Below, piece by piece: positions 16,752-25,532 of a stretch of DNA of 64,000 bases (position 1 is the stretch's first letter; every line of letters begins with the position of its first letter). The stretch covers positions 1 through 64,000 of the forward strand of contig JAEUMY010000024.1 in NCBI GenBank assembly GCA_016791265.1. The letters run 5' to 3'. The position numbers and the translations under genes were made by a program. This DNA is from Betaproteobacteria bacterium (GTDB taxonomy: Bacteria; Pseudomonadota; Gammaproteobacteria; Burkholderiales; Usitatibacteraceae). The notes beneath the pieces were generated by a model that had not been told where the DNA came from, did not search any database, and worked only from the letters and a program-made list of their open reading frames with translations.

Positions 16752-19700
16752 ATGACGCTGCCCGAGATTTGCATTCGACGCCCGGTTTTCGCAACCGTGT
16801 TGTCGCTGGTGATTGTTCTGATCGGACTGATTTCTTACAGCCGCCTCCCGGTTCGGGAAATTCCGAAAATCGATGAGCCGATTGTCAGTGTCGAGACGAG
16901 TTATCGCGGCGCTTCTGCGGATGTGATGGAGTCCCAGGTGACGCGACCGCTGGAGGACTCGCTGTCGGGCATTGAGGGTGTGGACATCATGACCTCGGTG
17001 TCGCGCACGGAAACGAGCGCCATCACGGTGCGTTTCAAGCTGTCACGCGACCCGGATGCAGCCGCAGCGGACGTACGGGACAAGGTCGCGCGGGTACGCG
17101 GCCGATTGCCGCAGGGCATCGATGAACCGGTGATCGCGAAGACGGATGCGGACGCGTTCCCCATCATGTTCATCGGCTTTTCCAGCGATCGACACAGCCG
17201 TCTCGAAACGTCGGACTACGCGGCGCGAAACATCCGACCGCGCATGCTCACCTTGCCGGGCGCCGCCGACGTGCGAATATTCGGAGAGCGTCGAATATCC
17301 ATGCGCGTGTGGCTGGATCGCGCCCGTCTCGCCGCATATCGCCTCACGCCAGCGGATGTCGAAGATGCCATTCGTCGGCAGAATGTCGAGATCCCCGCCG
17401 GCCGCATCGAAAGCACGAAGCGCGAGTTCAATGTGCTTTCGCAAACCGATTTGCAAACGCCTGAAGAGTTCGCGGCCATTGTCGTGCGTGATGTCAATGG
17501 CTACTCGGTGCGGTTGCGCGACGTCGCGCGCGTCGAAGTGGCGCCGGCCTCCGAGCGTGTGGTCTCCCGCTTCAATGGCGATCCGTCCGTGTCCCTCGGC
17601 GTGATCCGGCAATCGACGGCCAATTCCCTGGAATTGGCGAAAGCCATCCGCGGCGAAATCGCCGCAATCAACAAGTCCTTGCCGGAAGGCATGAAACTCA
17701 CGCTGTCTTTCGACTCCTCGGTCTTCATTGAGGAATCCATCAAGAGCGTCTTCCGCACCGTGGTGGAAGCGATCATTTTGGTGGCTTTAGTCATCTTCCT
17801 CTTTCTGCGCGATTGGCGAGCGACCATCATTCCGCTCGTGACCATTCCGGTGTCCCTCATCGGCGCTTTCACGCTGATGCATATTGCCGGCTTCTCCATC
17901 AACACGCTCACACTACTCGCGATGGTGCTGGCTATCGGCCTGGTGGTGGACGACGCCATCGTGGTGCTGGAAAACATCTATCGCAACATGGAGAGCGGCA
18001 TGCCGCGCTTGCAGGCGGCCCTGGTCGGAGCGAAAGAGATCGGGTTCGCGGTCATCGCAATGACTATCACGCTGGCCGCGGTCTACGCGCCGCTCGCATT
18101 CGCCACTGGCCGCACCGGACGCCTGTTTGTCGAGTTCGCGCTCGCGTTGGCTGGCGCGGTCATCGTCTCCGGCTTTGTCGCATTGACACTCTCGCCGATG
18201 ATGTGCTCGCAGATGCTGCGTCATCAGCAATCCCATGGACGGATATACAACCTGATCGAAGGATTCTTCAGCGGGCTTACCAACGGCTATCGCCACAGCA
18301 TCGACGTGGTGCTGCGTCATCGTATCCCGGTCATCCTCGGCTATGTCGCCGTGATTGGTGTCATGGTGGCGCTCGCGCTCACTCTGAAAAGTGAATTGGC
18401 GCCAACCGAAGATCGAGGCGTGATTTTCGGGCCGATCTCCGCGCCTGAAGGATCGACCGTGACCTACACCGCTTCGTATCTGGAACGACTTGAGGCAATT
18501 TACAAGTCGGTGCCGGAAGGCTCGCGCTTCTTCACCACGGCAGGCAACCCGACACCGGACAATGGCTTTTCGGTATTCGTGTTGAAGCCCTGGTCGGAGC
18601 GCAATCGCAGCCAACTCGCCATTGCCGACGAGTTGCGGCCCAAATTCGCAGCGCTGCCCGGCGTGAACGCATTTCCTCTGAATCCCCCCTCACTCGGCGG
18701 TTCGCGCGACAAGCCTCTGCAGTTCGTGTTGCTCACCCAAGCGTCCTATCCGGAATTGCAGCGCATGGTGGATCGACTGATGGATGAGGCGCGCAAGAAT
18801 CCAGGGCTGGTTGCCGTTGACACCGACTTGCGCCTGAACCAGCCGGAAGTGCGCGTTCAAGTCGGCCGAGAGAAGGCTGCCGACCTGGGCGTGTCGGTGG
18901 ACGCGGTGGGTCGCACGCTAGAGACGATGTTGGGCGGCCGCGTCGTGACTAGATTCAAACGCGACGGCGAGCAATATGACGTCATTGTGCAAGTGGAAAA
19001 TGTGGATCGCGCCTCGCCTTCTGACATCGGTGACATTTTCGTGCGCGGGCGCAACAACGAGATGATCCAGCTCTCCAACATGCTCACCGTGCGTGAAGGC
19101 GTGTCCCCCAAGAACCTGAACCACTTCAACAAGCTCCGCTCCGCCACGGTCAATGCCAACATCGCGCCAGGCTACAGTCTGGGCGAAGCGATTCAATTCA
19201 TGAACCAGGCGGCAGAGCGAGTGCTTCCCGGTGTCAACTATGACCTGGCCGGCCAGTCTCGCGAGCTACGCGATTCCAGCGGTTCCGCCTATTTGACTTT
19301 CGTGCTCGCACTGGCATTCATCTATCTCGTTCTGGCCGCGCAGTTTGAGAGTTTTGTCGACCCGTTCGTCATCATGCTTACCGTGCCGTTGTCGATGGCG
19401 GGCGCTCTTGGCGCGCTGCATTTGACTGGCGGCAGCCTCAATGTCTATAGCCAGATCGGTCTGGTGACGCTGGTTGGCCTCATCACCAAGCACGGCATTC
19501 TCATAGTCGAGTTCGCCAATCAGCTACAGGAACGTGGGCACAGCGTGCGAGACGCGGTCATCGAGTCTGCGGTACTGCGCATGCGCCCGATCCTGATGAC
19601 GACCGGTGCCATGGTCTTGGGCGCCGTGCCGCTCGCCATCGCGACCGGGGCGGGTGCGGAGTCGCGCCAGCAGATCGGCTGGGTCATTGTCGGCGGCTTG

Positions 19701-19850
19701 CTGCTGGGGACCGTACTCACTCTGTTTGTCATTCCCACCGCATACACGTTGCTAGTCGGCAGACATCAAACCTTCGAGAGCAAGTTGGCAGCCGAATCGA
19801 CCAAAGCCGGCGATGAAGACAGCCCGGTTCCATCCGAAGCCTCCGACTGA
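16752..19850 (+). CDS. RND multidrug efflux pump, HAE1 family
   Basis: 1032 aa from the ATG at 16752, with AGGAG (16741) about 6 nt upstream overlapping the adaptor's stop. The longer open frame upstream reads through the adaptor gene and is not used. TM1 is at about 12-30 ('FATVLSLVIVLIGLISY'). Two large periplasmic loops and two six-helix repeats are visible. The proton-relay residues are present: D400 and D401 in 'GLVVDDAIVVLENIYRNME' and K913 in 'GLITKHGILIVEFANQ'. The family exports drugs or hydrophobic compounds by proton antiport; the substrate cannot be read from sequence. A near-copy of the 12-bp palindrome (17273-17284) lies within 'VRIFGE'. Confidence 0.94.
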   Translation: MTLPEICIRRPVFATVLSLVIVLIGLISYSRLPVREIPKIDEPIVSVETSYRGASADVMESQVTRPLEDSLSGIEGVDIMTSVSRTETSAITVRFKLSRDPDAAAADVRDKVARVRGRLPQGIDEPVIAKTDADAFPIMFIGFSSDRHSRLETSDYAARNIRPRMLTLPGAADVRIFGERRISMRVWLDRARLAAYRLTPADVEDAIRRQNVEIPAGRIESTKREFNVLSQTDLQTPEEFAAIVVRDVNGYSVRLRDVARVEVAPASERVVSRFNGDPSVSLGVIRQSTANSLELAKAIRGEIAAINKSLPEGMKLTLSFDSSVFIEESIKSVFRTVVEAIILVALVIFLFLRDWRATIIPLVTIPVSLIGAFTLMHIAGFSINTLTLLAMVLAIGLVVDDAIVVLENIYRNMESGMPRLQAALVGAKEIGFAVIAMTITLAAVYAPLAFATGRTGRLFVEFALALAGAVIVSGFVALTLSPMMCSQMLRHQQSHGRIYNLIEGFFSGLTNGYRHSIDVVLRHRIPVILGYVAVIGVMVALALTLKSELAPTEDRGVIFGPISAPEGSTVTYTASYLERLEAIYKSVPEGSRFFTTAGNPTPDNGFSVFVLKPWSERNRSQLAIADELRPKFAALPGVNAFPLNPPSLGGSRDKPLQFVLLTQASYPELQRMVDRLMDEARKNPGLVAVDTDLRLNQPEVRVQVGREKAADLGVSVDAVGRTLETMLGGRVVTRFKRDGEQYDVIVQVENVDRASPSDIGDIFVRGRNNEMIQLSNMLTVREGVSPKNLNHFNKLRSATVNANIAPGYSLGEAIQFMNQAAERVLPGVNYDLAGQSRELRDSSGSAYLTFVLALAFIYLVLAAQFESFVDPFVIMLTVPLSMAGALGALHLTGGSLNVYSQIGLVTLVGLITKHGILIVEFANQLQERGHSVRDAVIESAVLRMRPILMTTGAMVLGAVPLAIATGAGAESRQQIGWVIVGGLLLGTVLTLFVIPTAYTLLVGRHQTFESKLAAESTKAGDEDSPVPSEASD

Positions 19851-19856
19851 CCGGCT

Positions 19857-19868
19857 GCGAATATTCGC
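19857..19868. repeat. 12-bp palindrome GCGAATATTCGC (copy 5)
   Basis: Perfect intergenic copy 6 bp after the RND pump stop and 15 bp before the terminator; the palindrome extends to 14 bp (TGCG...CGCA). Confidence 0.9.
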
Positions 19869-19883
19869 AACGGGGAAGAAAGT

Positions 19884-19912
19884 AAAAAAGCCGCCCTTGG
19901 CGGCCTTTTTTT
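19884..19912. terminator. Bidirectional rho-independent terminator
   Basis: A6, then GCCGCC-CTT-GGCGGC, then C T7. It lies between the convergent RND pump and lytic transglycosylase genes and can serve both strands. Confidence 0.9.
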
Positions 19913-19928
19913 CCCGGTGAGAGGACAC

Positions 19929-20549
19929 TCAGACCTTTGGTACACCATGCGTTCTGAGATAGCCCATGACCTTGGGTACGTACGCCATAGTCTCGGGATA
20001 ATTTGGGATGCGCCGACCCGCTCGAATCACCGCGTTCTCGCCCGCGTTGTAGCCCGCCAGCGCCAGCTCGACATTGTTGTTGAACATCGCAAGTAGATCC
20101 TTGAGATAACGGGCCCCGCCATGAATGTTCTCATGCGGATCCCAGATGTCGCTGACACCATAGCGACGCGCGGTGTCCGGAATCAATTGCATCAATCCGG
20201 AGGCGCCCTTGATTGACAGCGCGCGTGGGTTGTAGCCCGACTCAGCGCGAATCACCGCATGCAGCAGCGCCGGATCAAGGCCGTTTTGCCGCGCCGCCGC
20301 TTCGATGATTGGCGAAACCTTCGCGATGGCGGCAGCGCTGATTCGGCTGTAGCCCGGCACACGCATGCCTCCACCCTTACCTCGATAAACGAGCTTGTAA
20401 CGCTTGTCCAGGTGGGGCAAATTGGAAAAATGAACAACGCCTCGCTCATCGGTGAACGAGTAGATGTTGGCGCTCTGGGCATCGGCTGCCCTCGTCGCCA
20501 AGATCAAGGCAAAACCAAAAACCAGCAGGAAAGTGAATTTAAGTTGCAT
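19929..20549 (-). CDS. Lytic transglycosylase with N-terminal DUF4124
   Basis: 206 aa from the ATG at 20549, which begins directly with a signal peptide ('MQLKFTFLLVFGFALILATR'). The frame extends further upstream to 20666 without a signal. A DUF4124-like segment ('NIYSFTDERGVVHFSN', 28-43) precedes the SLT goose-lysozyme-like domain. Catalytic Glu is E103 in 'AVIRAESGYNPRA'; the family motifs 'GASGLMQLIPDTARRYGV' and 'ALAGYNAGENAV' follow. It cleaves the MurNAc-GlcNAc bond of peptidoglycan in the periplasm, forming the 1,6-anhydro product. Confidence 0.92.
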   Translation of the reverse strand: MQLKFTFLLVFGFALILATRAADAQSANIYSFTDERGVVHFSNLPHLDKRYKLVYRGKGGGMRVPGYSRISAAAIAKVSPIIEAAARQNGLDPALLHAVIRAESGYNPRALSIKGASGLMQLIPDTARRYGVSDIWDPHENIHGGARYLKDLLAMFNNNVELALAGYNAGENAVIRAGRRIPNYPETMAYVPKVMGYLRTHGVPKV

Positions 20550-20832
20550 CACAAGTTTATTTCGGAACCTTATGAATAATAAGCACTTTACGACCCAATA
20601 CGCAAGCACCCAATTGTCGCGGCAATGCGCTGAGAGCGGCAGCCAGGGTAGAGGTTCCGACACCACTTCGTCAGACGCTCATTATCGCCCGTCGATATCC
20701 GAACATCCACCCCTCACGCATGACCACAAGCGAATTCTCGCGAGGGGATCGTCAGCTCAATTCAAGGGTCTCTGACTTTGCGAGTCGCACAACTTGCGAG
20801 CGGCTGATTACGCCACAATCATGAGTACGGCT

Positions 20833-20861
20833 TTGCAATTGACCGTTCGAGTCGCTATAAT
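20833..20861 (+). promoter_or_regulatory. Sigma-70 promoter of tRNA-Ala/tRNA-Glu unit
   Basis: TTGCAA (20833-20838), a 17-bp spacer, then perfect TATAAT (20856-20861), ending 14 bp before the tRNA-Ala 5' end. Confidence 0.8.
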
Positions 20862-20875
20862 GCGCGTCTTTCGTC

Positions 20876-20951
<76 letters not shown>

Positions 20952-20992
20952 ACGAATTCAGTTGATTGAACCTCTGCAATCAACGCAAGTTT

Positions 20993-21068
20993 GTCCCCAT
21001 CGTCTAGAGGCCTAGGACACCGCCCTTTCACGGCGATAACCGGGGTTCGAATCCCCGTGGGGACGCCA
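20993..21068 (+). tRNA. tRNA-Glu (TTC)
   Basis: 76 nt with encoded CCA. GTCCCCA pairs with TGGGGAC, the anticodon loop CTTTCAC reads TTC (Glu), and the T arm is GGTTCGAATCC. It is co-transcribed with tRNA-Ala, 41 bp downstream. Confidence 0.95.
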
Positions 21069-21071
21069 GAC

Positions 21072-21099
21072 AAAAAAGCCACCGCAAGGTGGCTTTTTT
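21072..21099. terminator. Terminator of the tRNA-Ala/Glu unit
   Basis: A6, GCCACC-GCAA-GGTGGC, T6, starting 4 bp after tRNA-Glu. It is symmetrical and may also end transcription from the minus-strand histidine kinase gene. Confidence 0.92.
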
Positions 21100-21268
21100 G
21101 TCTGGCGGCACAGAAGTGGCCAAAAAACTGAATGGCAGGCTAAGTGGAATTTCTGCTGCAATCGAGCCTGAATAGGCAGAAGACAGGGAGCGAGAAGATG
21201 GCAAGACGACCCTGCGCTGCGCCTCGTGTCTGGGTTGCGCCTTGAACCGCTACGAGGAGATCGAGACT

Positions 21269-23386
21269 TCAAACCTTCGGCAGCGCCTGCGCCGGCCCGG
21301 CCTGGAATTTGGGCACGCAGCGCAACTGCACCTTGAACGTCGTGCCGGCGCCCAGTGACGATACGCAGCTGATCAAGCCGCCGTAGCGCTCCAACAACGC
21401 GAAACTGATCGATAGGCCAAGACCGGTGCCTTGCTGCTTCTTGGTGGTGAAGAAGGGATCGAATATTCGCGGGAGGTGATCCGTCGAGATGCCCGTGCCG
21501 GTGTCGGCGATGGAGAGTTCAACCCCTTCCGCGCCATCGTCTGCCGTCCAGTCGCGCGACGCGACGGCGAGGCGGCCACCGTCAGGCATGGCTTGCAGCG
21601 CATTGACCATCAGGTTGATCAGCACCTGCAAGAGTTCATTGCGGTTGATCTCCACCGCGCGCGTGGCGCGCATGTCGATCGCCGACTGCACCGAGGCTGC
21701 GTGGATCTGGTGGCGCACCAGCAAGAGCGCATCCGCCGCCGCAGCATTGACATCGACACTCTCGACATAGCCGGCGAATTCCTCCGGTCGCGCGAACTGC
21801 AAGAGCTTGGTCACGATGATGCGCACGCGATTCACTTGCTCGTCGATGAGTCGGATTTCGCCCATCACCGGCGCGGCCTGTTCGCCGAGTGTGGCGCGCA
21901 TCAAGTCGAGATTGCCCTGGATGACCGCGATGGGATTGTTGATTTCGTGCGCGACGCCGGCGGTGAGCTGGCCGATTGCGGCGAGTTTCTCGGCCATGAC
22001 CAACTGCCGCTGCGCGGCCTTCAGCGACTGGTTGGCCTGCTCAAGCTCAGCGGTGCGCTCGGCCACCTTGCGGTCGAGACCGTCGGCATAGTCCTTCAGC
22101 TCCGCGTTGCGTTTGGCGACAGTGTCGAGCAGCTCATCAAGATCGCGAGCGATAAGGCCGATCTCGTCGGTGCTGGCGAGCATGCCTACGCGCGCGCCCT
22201 CGCGACCCTGCTCCACCGCCTTCATGGTGGCGTTCATGCGCTCGAGCGGCTTGAAGATGCGGCGCGCAAAGGTGAGCGACAGCACGCTACCCGCGACGCT
22301 GATGAGCAGAAAGACGATGATGATGGCCGCCAGCCCAGCCACCTTCGCTTCCTGAAATGGCTTTTCCAGATAACCGACGTAGAGCATGCCCACACGCCGG
22401 CCCGCCGTGTCGAGGATGGGATCGTAGGCGGAGATGTACCAATCTTTGACCACGAACGCGCGATTGAGCCACGTCTCGCCGTCGCCGAGCACGCGGTCGC
22501 GCACGGCCTTGGACACGCGTGTGCCGAGGGCGCGCTCGCCCTGGAAAAGGCGCACGTTGGTGCTGATGCGCACGTCGTCGAGAAACAGCGTGGCCGTGCC
22601 ATGGCTGCCGGCCGGCAGCGAGCCCTCGCGGTAGACGATATCGTTGATCCGGTCGACGAACGCGAGATTGCGGTTGAGCAACACACCCGCCTGCAGCACG
22701 CCGATGCGCTCACCCTTCGCGTTGGTGAGGGGCGCGGCGGCGTGGATCATCATGCCGCGCGTCTCTGCGGAGCGGTCAGTGGGCGCGGCGTTGCGCGTCT
22801 CCACCAGTGCCAACGCCGCTCGCTCCGCCAACTCAGGATGAAGCGCAGCGAGCGCTTCGGCCGAGAACACATCGATGCCAGTGCTCGGGGCGCCGGACCG
22901 CGCAGCGTCAACCACCTGCCAGTCGGCCTGGTCCATGCCGACGCCATGCCGGCGCGCGGCGATCCGCACCTTCCCGTTCATGTCGAGCAGGTTGAGAAAG
23001 TCAAGGCGCGCGTTGGTGCGCTCGGCTTCGAGAAAATCCGCCGTGTCGTTAGGCGAGGCGGCCCGGCTCGCAAGCTGCCGCTCGAACCGCGCCGAGGCGG
23101 CCAGCGCCTGCAAGTCGCTGCCCACCAGCTCGGTCACGCGCTCGAAGTACTTCTGAGCAGCGACGAGATCACCATTGATCTTGATAATGAGCAGGCGGTC
23201 GTAGGCGGTGTTGGCCCAGTAGATGACCAGCGTGATGAGGATGGGCAGGCCGAGCAGTAGCGGCGCCAGCACCAGCAAGAGGAGCTTGGCGCGCACCGAT
23301 GAGGCGATGCGATGGCGGAGGCGTTGGATCAGGGGCAACTTGATTCGCCTTGCCACTTTCGAAAATTCCAGTGACGGGATGCGCAT
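21269..23386 (-). CDS. Membrane sensor histidine kinase (cache-HAMP-HisKA-HATPase)
   Basis: 705 aa. TM1 is at about 34-57 ('LLLLVLAPLLLGLPILITLVIYW'), followed by a long periplasmic cache-like sensor (about 60-340). TM2 is near 345-370 ('VAGLAAIIIVFLLISVAGSV'), then HAMP ('RIFKPLERMNATMKAVEQG'), a short coiled coil, and HisKA with the phospho-acceptor H480 in 'VAHEINNPIAV'. The ATPase boxes are N 'NLMVNALQAMPDGG', G1 'IADTGTGIS', F 'RIFDPFFTTK' and G2 'GTGLGLSIS'. It should phosphorylate the NtrC-type regulator encoded 111 bp upstream. The ligand is unknown; the cache domain suggests a small extracellular metabolite. Confidence 0.94.
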   Translation of the reverse strand: MRIPSLEFSKVARRIKLPLIQRLRHRIASSVRAKLLLLVLAPLLLGLPILITLVIYWANTAYDRLLIIKINGDLVAAQKYFERVTELVGSDLQALAASARFERQLASRAASPNDTADFLEAERTNARLDFLNLLDMNGKVRIAARRHGVGMDQADWQVVDAARSGAPSTGIDVFSAEALAALHPELAERAALALVETRNAAPTDRSAETRGMMIHAAAPLTNAKGERIGVLQAGVLLNRNLAFVDRINDIVYREGSLPAGSHGTATLFLDDVRISTNVRLFQGERALGTRVSKAVRDRVLGDGETWLNRAFVVKDWYISAYDPILDTAGRRVGMLYVGYLEKPFQEAKVAGLAAIIIVFLLISVAGSVLSLTFARRIFKPLERMNATMKAVEQGREGARVGMLASTDEIGLIARDLDELLDTVAKRNAELKDYADGLDRKVAERTAELEQANQSLKAAQRQLVMAEKLAAIGQLTAGVAHEINNPIAVIQGNLDLMRATLGEQAAPVMGEIRLIDEQVNRVRIIVTKLLQFARPEEFAGYVESVDVNAAAADALLLVRHQIHAASVQSAIDMRATRAVEINRNELLQVLINLMVNALQAMPDGGRLAVASRDWTADDGAEGVELSIADTGTGISTDHLPRIFDPFFTTKKQQGTGLGLSISFALLERYGGLISCVSSLGAGTTFKVQLRCVPKFQAGPAQALPKV

Positions 23387-23396
23387 CGCAACTTGC

Positions 23397-23418
23397 TCCC
23401 CCTTCTTCTGACGGGGGA
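23397..23418 (-). promoter_or_regulatory. Hairpin that covers the kinase ribosome-binding site
   Basis: Read on the minus strand, TCCCCC (23418-23413), a 10-nt loop and GGGGGA (23402-23397) form a 6-bp stem whose 3' arm contains the GGGGAG Shine-Dalgarno of the kinase gene (start 23386). Translation of the kinase could therefore be limited or coupled. This is inferred from pairing only. Confidence 0.4.
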
Positions 23419-23497
23419 TTGAGCGGATGGCGCCAGCTCAAGGTGATCGCATTCATCGGGCACGGGGGACAAACAGTCGCGACGGCGGCGGCCACAC

Positions 23498-24895
23498 TCA
23501 CCCATGCCCCTTCACTCCCCACTCCGCGCACTTGCGATCCAGGGTCTTGCGCGACAGGCCAAGCCGTCGCGCCGCCTCGGACTTGTTGCCGCCGACCGCC
23601 TCCAGCACGGCGAGAATGTGGCGCTTCTCCACCTCTTCCATGGTTTCGATGGGACCGGCGGCGGAGACCTTGGGCCTTGGCAGCCCGGCGGGGCGGAGCG
23701 TGTCGATCGGAAAGTAGCCCAGGATGAACGAGCGCTCGACAAAATTACGCAGCTCGCGCGCGTTGCCCGGCCAATCGTAGCTTTGCATGACCTCCAGGTC
23801 CTCGCGGGTCCAGTCGACCGGCGCAATGCCCAGCTGCGCCGCGAACTGCGCGCGAAAGTGCATGGCCAGCACCGCGATGTCCTCACGCCGTTCGCGCAAC
23901 GGCGGAATGCGCAGCGTCAGCACATCGAGGCGATAAAACAGGTCCTGGCGGAAGCGGCCGGCCGCGACTTCTTCCTTGAGATCGCGATTGGTCGCGGCGA
24001 CGATACGCACATCGACAGCGACTTCCTTCTCCGTGCCAACCGGGCGGATCTTCCGCTCCTCCAACACGCGCAGCATCTTGGACTGCAACGCCAGCGGCAT
24101 TTCGCTGATTTCATCGAGAAAGAGCGTGCCGCCCTGCGCATAAAAGAACAGCCCCGTGTGATTGGCCGTGGCGCCTGTGAAGGCGCCCTTCACATGGCCG
24201 AAGAGTTCGCTTTCCAGAAGCTCCGGCGAAATCGCCGCGCAGTTGAGCGGCACGAAGGGATTGCCTGACTGCGGCCCCATGTTGTGCAGCGCTCGCGCCG
24301 CGACCTCCTTGCCCGTGCCTGACTCGCCCTGGATCAGCACCGTCGTGCGCATGGGCGCAAGACGCTTCACCACCTGGGTGAGCGAGCGCATGGAATCGGA
24401 CATGCCGACCAGCCCTTCGATGCCTTCGGTGCCGGTGATCTCGGCCACCTCGCGGCGCAGCACGAAGTTCTGCCGCGCCAGCGCCGCGCGATCCACGCAG
24501 CGCTTGATGGCGGTGAGAAGCTGATCCACGCGAAACGGCTTCAGGATGAAATCCGAAGCACCCGCCCGAAGCGCGTCGATGGCCATTTCGATTGACGAGA
24601 ACGCGGTGATGAGAATCACGTCTCCCGTGAAACCCTGCGCGCGCAGTTCATGCAGCCACTCCACGCCGTGTTTGCCGGGCAGCGCGATATCGAGAATGAC
24701 GAGATCGAAGTGCTGCCGTTCGATGAGCCTTGCCCCCTCCTCCGCGCTGGCGGCGGACGCCACGACGCCGCAGCGCTCCTTCAGCGAACGCTCGATGAAG
24801 TTGCGCATGCCCGGCTCGTCGTCAACGACTAGCGCGGCAAGCGGCTGCCAGTTGCCAAGGCCAGCGGCGACGGATGAAGGCGGGGCTGCGGACAT
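23498..24895 (-). CDS. NtrC-family sigma-54-dependent response regulator
   Basis: 466 aa from the ATG at 24895. The frame continues upstream to 25054, but that part has no domain. The receiver domain is at about 18-135 with acidic pocket D25/D26, phospho-acceptor D69 ('LVILDIALPG') and K119. The AAA+ domain has Walker A 'GESGTGKE' (190-197), the sigma-54 contact loop 'GAFTGA' (237-242) and Walker B 'GGTLFLDEIS'. The C-terminal Fis-type HTH contains 'NKSEAARRLGLSRKTLDRK'. It activates RNA polymerase with sigma-54 from enhancer sites when phosphorylated, and is co-transcribed with its kinase. A -24/-12 element lies in front of the divergent accessory operon, about 480 bp upstream of this start. 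Confidence 0.94.
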   Translation of the reverse strand: MSAAPPSSVAAGLGNWQPLAALVVDDEPGMRNFIERSLKERCGVVASAASAEEGARLIERQHFDLVILDIALPGKHGVEWLHELRAQGFTGDVILITAFSSIEMAIDALRAGASDFILKPFRVDQLLTAIKRCVDRAALARQNFVLRREVAEITGTEGIEGLVGMSDSMRSLTQVVKRLAPMRTTVLIQGESGTGKEVAARALHNMGPQSGNPFVPLNCAAISPELLESELFGHVKGAFTGATANHTGLFFYAQGGTLFLDEISEMPLALQSKMLRVLEERKIRPVGTEKEVAVDVRIVAATNRDLKEEVAAGRFRQDLFYRLDVLTLRIPPLRERREDIAVLAMHFRAQFAAQLGIAPVDWTREDLEVMQSYDWPGNARELRNFVERSFILGYFPIDTLRPAGLPRPKVSAAGPIETMEEVEKRHILAVLEAVGGNKSEAARRLGLSRKTLDRKCAEWGVKGHG

Positions 24896-25000
24896 GAAAT
24901 CCAGAGGACTTGAAATTCGGGGTTCTACAAACAGGTGACGCCATTGTGCCCGAAGCTCGGACGGGCATCGCTCATCGGCGGGCGCGTCGGATTCTCCGTT

Positions 25001-25012
25001 GCGAATATTCGC
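25001..25012. repeat. 12-bp palindrome GCGAATATTCGC (copy 6)
   Basis: Perfect intergenic copy about 105 bp upstream of the sigma-54 regulator's start. A one-mismatch copy at 21459-21470 falls in the kinase F box and is probably coincidental. Confidence 0.9.
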
Positions 25013-25268
25013 GGCACTGACACCCGCTGCGGCGTCCGTCCGCGCCCCGACCATGCAAAGTCAAAGCGAGTAGGAGATCGCACTCGGGTTAACGCTTTTT
25101 CGCGAGCGCGATTGAAGTAGGTGTGTTGCGTGCCTTCCACGCAGACAAACGTGTCGAGCAAAACCCTGACCTCGCACGCGAAGCCCCCCTACTTTTTCGC
25201 GGCTGCTTGGAGTCGTGGTTCTTCGGTCGGTAAACGAAATGCCTAGCCAGAATCGGCGAAACCCTGCC

Positions 25269-25301
25269 CCCCAAACCTATCAAGCATGGTGGGGTTTTTT
25301 T
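25269..25301 (+). terminator. Possible rho-independent terminator
   Basis: CCCC-AA-ACC, about 10-nt loop, GGT-GGGG, then T7. The stem has a 2-nt bulge. No obvious upstream plus-strand gene needs it, so it may end an unannotated small RNA or insulate the downstream operon. Confidence 0.4.
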
Positions 25302-25367
25302 CGCGCGATTGAACTACTTTCATCCAACGACTGCTTGACCAGAAAAATAGTGATGTCGCCTTCCGGT

Positions 25368-25382
25368 TGGCGCACCGGTTGC
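25368..25382 (+). promoter_or_regulatory. Sigma-54 (-24/-12) promoter candidate
   Basis: TGGCGC-N5-TTGC keeps the invariant GG and GC exactly 10 bp apart and differs from the consensus TGGCAC-N5-TTGC at one base. The predicted start of transcription is near 25394, about 140 nt before the LamG gene. It faces the accessory operon and is divergent from a sigma-54 activator gene, which fits local control. Confidence 0.55.
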
Positions 25383-25400
25383 GAAAAAAAGGGAGAAAGA

Positions 25401-25529
25401 ATGAAGAAGAACTCGCGTACCCATCAAGTCGGCACCGATCTCACGGCGACCTCCATTCCGCGAATCGCGCGCAATGTGTCCGCGTCGGCACCAGCGTCGG
25501 CAAACCGATCCGCGGCAAGGCTGGCATAA
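25401..25529 (+). CDS. 42-aa peptide, first ORF of the accessory operon
   Basis: It starts at the ATG at 25401 with GGGAG about 6 nt upstream and stops 3 bp before the ATG of the 2098-aa gene, so it could couple translation. The peptide starts MKKNSRTHQ and is rich in Ser, Ala and Arg, with no Cys and no signal peptide. The frame is open back to 25215, but only this ATG has a good ribosome site. I recognise no family. It might be a leader or translational-coupling ORF, or a small substrate. If transcription begins at the sigma-54 start (about 25394), its ribosome site would be truncated. Confidence 0.45.
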   Translation: MKKNSRTHQVGTDLTATSIPRIARNVSASAPASANRSAARLA

Positions 25530-25532
25530 GCC

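Larger units (their letters stand above)
24896..25400. other. 505-bp divergent intergenic region
   Basis: It separates the sigma-54 regulator (minus) from the accessory operon (plus). It holds a perfect 12-bp palindrome (25001-25012), a plausible terminator (25269-25301) and a -24/-12 element (25368-25382). No credible gene is seen in it. Short frames on both strands lack coding character. Confidence 0.6.

Noticed and set aside
20839..20861. TTGACC as the -35 of the tRNA-Ala promoter
   Set aside because: Its spacing to TATAAT is 11 bp, too short; TTGCAA at 20833 gives 17 bp.
21459..21470. Near-copy of the palindrome in the histidine kinase
   Set aside because: It encodes the conserved F-box residues RIFDPFF, so protein constraint alone explains it; it is not counted as evidence for the motif.
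25215..25529. 104-codon version of the small ORF before the LamG gene
   Set aside because: The upstream part has no ribosome site and would run across the terminator and the -24/-12 element; only the last 42 codons have a good start.
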